NCBI RefSeq assembly: GCF_036826855.1
Contig: NZ_CP104578.1
Coordinates: 3,286,001 to 3,350,000, forward strand
Length of the DNA stretch: 64,000 nucleotides
Direction: 5' to 3'
Source of the DNA: Streptomyces sp. SJL17-4
GTDB taxonomy: Bacteria > Actinomycetota > Actinomycetes > Streptomycetales > Streptomycetaceae
The notes beneath the pieces were generated by a model, which was not told where the DNA came from, ran no database searches, and was given only the letters and a program-made list of their open reading frames with translations. A program made the position numbers and the translations under genes. Of the stretch, positions 62,595 to 64,000 are shown piece by piece. Each line of letters starts with the position of its first letter. The first letter of the stretch is position 1.

Positions 62595-64000
62595 ATGCGC
62601 GACCGCGCCCAGTTGGCCTTGAACAACGTCTCCAAGGCGTACGGGGACCGCTCCGTCCTCGAACAGATCACGCTCACCGTCCGCCCCGGCGAGAAGGCCG
62701 CCGTCATCGGTGAGAACGGCTCCGGCAAATCCACCCTGCTCCGGCTCCTGGCCGGGGCCGAGGCGCCCGACGGCGGAGACGTGACCGTCCGCTTCCCCGG
62801 CGGTGTCGCGCGCCTCGCGCAGACGCTCGCCGAGACGCTCGGCCTCGGAACCGGGCACACCGTGCGGGACGCCGTCGACGCGGCGCTCGCCGAACTCCGC
62901 GCCATGGAACGGGAGATGCGGGCCGCCGAGGAGACACTCGGCTCCGCGACACCCGAGGAACTCTCCGCGTACGGGGAACTCGTCGCCCGTTACGAGGAGC
63001 GGGGCGGCTACCAGGCCGACGCCCGGGTGGACGCCGCGCTGCACGGGCTCGGCCTCGGCCACGTCCCGTACGAGCGCCGCGTCGGCACGCTCTCCGGCGG
63101 CGAGCAGTCGCGGCTGGCCCTCGCCTGCGTCCTCGCCTCGGGTGCCGAGCTGCTGCTCCTCGACGAGCCGACGAACCACCTCGACCGGGCCGCCGCCGGC
63201 TGGCTGGAGGAACGGCTCCGCACCCACCGCGGCACGGTGGTCGCGGTCACCCACGACCGGGCGTTCCTGGAGGGCATGGCGACGGTGATCCTGGAGGTCG
63301 ACCGGGACACCCGCGCGGTGACCCGGTACGGCGACGGCTGGTCCGGCTACCGCACGGCGAAGGCGGCGGCCCGCCGCCGCTGGGCGCAGGACCACGAGGA
63401 GTGGCGGGAGGAGCTGGCCCGCACGGAGGAGCTGGTCGCGGCGGCCGGGCAGCGGCTCGCGGGCTCGGGCAAGGACCCCCGGCAGGGCTTCGGCAAGCAC
63501 CGCCGTTCGCACGAGAACAAGCTGTCGGGCCAGGTCAGGGCGGCCCGGGCCAGGCTGGACCAGCTACGCAGGTCCCCGGTCCCGGCCCCGCCGGAACCCC
63601 TGCGCTTCACGGCGCGGATCGCCTCGGCGGCCGGGTCTGACGGTGTCCCGTGCCGTCACGACGGTGTCCCGTACGGCGGGCCCGGCGACATTCCGTACGG
63701 CGGGCCCGGCGGCATCCCGTACGGACCCGGCGACGTCCTCGCCGAGCTCGCCGGTGTCGGCGTCGGTGAGCGGCTGTGGATCGACAAGCTGCGGATCGCC
63801 GCCGGAGACCGGCTGCTCGTCTCCGGCCCCAACGGCGCGGGCAAGACGACTCTGCTCCGTGTCCTCGCCGGTGACCTGCGCCCCGACAGCGGCACGGTCA
63901 CCCGCCCGGCCGGGGTCGGCTATCTGCGCCAGGAGCTGCCCGCCGTACCGTCCCCGAAGCCGCTGCTCACCGCGTACGCGGCGGGTCGCCCCGGCCTGCC
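62595..64000 (+). CDS. ABC-F family ATP-binding protein (partial)
   Basis: The first 468 codons of an ABC-F protein, cut by the window end. The first ATPase domain has GENGSGKST (about 38-46), TLSGGEQSRLALA and LLLLDEPTNHLD; an inter-domain linker rich in Arg (AAARRRWAQDHEEWREEL...GKHRRSHENKLSGQV) follows; the second domain starts with LLVSGPNGAGKTTLLRVLAGD. The protein has no membrane region. ABC-F proteins work on the ribosome, either in translation or in protection against antibiotics. A run of imperfect repeats GVPYGGPGDIPYGGPG (about 352-375) between the domains is unusual. The leader upstream suggests antibiotic-inducible expression. Confidence 0.9.
   Translation, partial: MRDRAQLALNNVSKAYGDRSVLEQITLTVRPGEKAAVIGENGSGKSTLLRLLAGAEAPDGGDVTVRFPGGVARLAQTLAETLGLGTGHTVRDAVDAALAELRAMEREMRAAEETLGSATPEELSAYGELVARYEERGGYQADARVDAALHGLGLGHVPYERRVGTLSGGEQSRLALACVLASGAELLLLDEPTNHLDRAAAGWLEERLRTHRGTVVAVTHDRAFLEGMATVILEVDRDTRAVTRYGDGWSGYRTAKAAARRRWAQDHEEWREELARTEELVAAAGQRLAGSGKDPRQGFGKHRRSHENKLSGQVRAARARLDQLRRSPVPAPPEPLRFTARIASAAGSDGVPCRHDGVPYGGPGDIPYGGPGGIPYGPGDVLAELAGVGVGERLWIDKLRIAAGDRLLVSGPNGAGKTTLLRVLAGDLRPDSGTVTRPAGVGYLRQELPAVPSPKPLLTAYAAGRPGL

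Overview
This is a chromosomal window from a Streptomyces. The evidence is very high GC with strong third-position bias, frequent GTG/TTG starts, the mycothiol S-conjugate amidase Mca, and the spore-coat proteins (chaplins, rodlins) found only in aerial-mycelium-forming actinomycetes. No plasmid or phage backbone genes are seen. One IS200/IS605-type tnpB is present.

Layout. (1) 215-11458: mostly core metabolism and envelope. An alanine-type aminotransferase is followed by a four-gene operon (solute-binding-like protein, TelA-like protein, VWA lipoprotein, small membrane protein), a Tat-exported poly-gamma-glutamate hydrolase homologue, PEP carboxykinase, a PAQR/hemolysin III protein, and a VKOR/GH26-like operon. 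(2) 12783-37432: a developmental cell-surface locus. It holds tyrosinase melC1-melC2, three short chaplins, an LPDTG wall protein with a degenerate chaplin domain, several secreted Pro/Ala-rich proteins, a nine-gene exopolysaccharide operon, a second GH26-like protein on a (PKPE)n stalk, an ATP-grasp/FAD-oxidoreductase pair whose second gene has an in-frame TTA codon, an LCP ligase and three rodlins. The three rodlins share an identical promoter layout, GGAACC-N15-AGTTGA, typical of an ECF sigma factor such as BldN. (3) 39613-45715: a complete linaridin (RiPP) operon. The 64-aa precursor ends in a 22-residue core that, from memory, matches cypemycin. It is followed by the HTTM/alpha-beta-hydrolase CypH, CypL, the flavoprotein decarboxylase CypD, the N-methyltransferase CypM, the ABC ATPase CypT and a polytopic membrane protein, nearly all with overlapping start/stop codons. 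A perfect hairpin separates cypA from cypH. (4) 46290-64000: conserved chromosomal genes. They are a STAND/TPR protein, mca, DUF4307, greA, a DrrAB-type ABC exporter, ilvA, a MarR regulator, a sigma-like protein, DUF1059, metB, the tnpB insertion, a TPR-like membrane protein, msrA, a frameshifted ORF, and an ABC-F protein preceded by a short leader peptide and cut by the window end.

How it fits together. The centre of the window makes the hydrophobic sheath and extracellular polymer of aerial hyphae: chaplin and rodlin fibrils, polysaccharide, melanin and anchored wall proteins. The linaridin operon looks like an accessory cassette inserted between housekeeping neighbours. The linaridin is the clearest specialised-metabolite system; by my recollection it is a known family (cypemycin) rather than an undescribed one. 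The less described signals are the chaplin-like LPDTG protein, the shared rodlin promoter, the paired GH26/stalk proteins, the ATP-grasp/FAD pair and the ABC-F leader.
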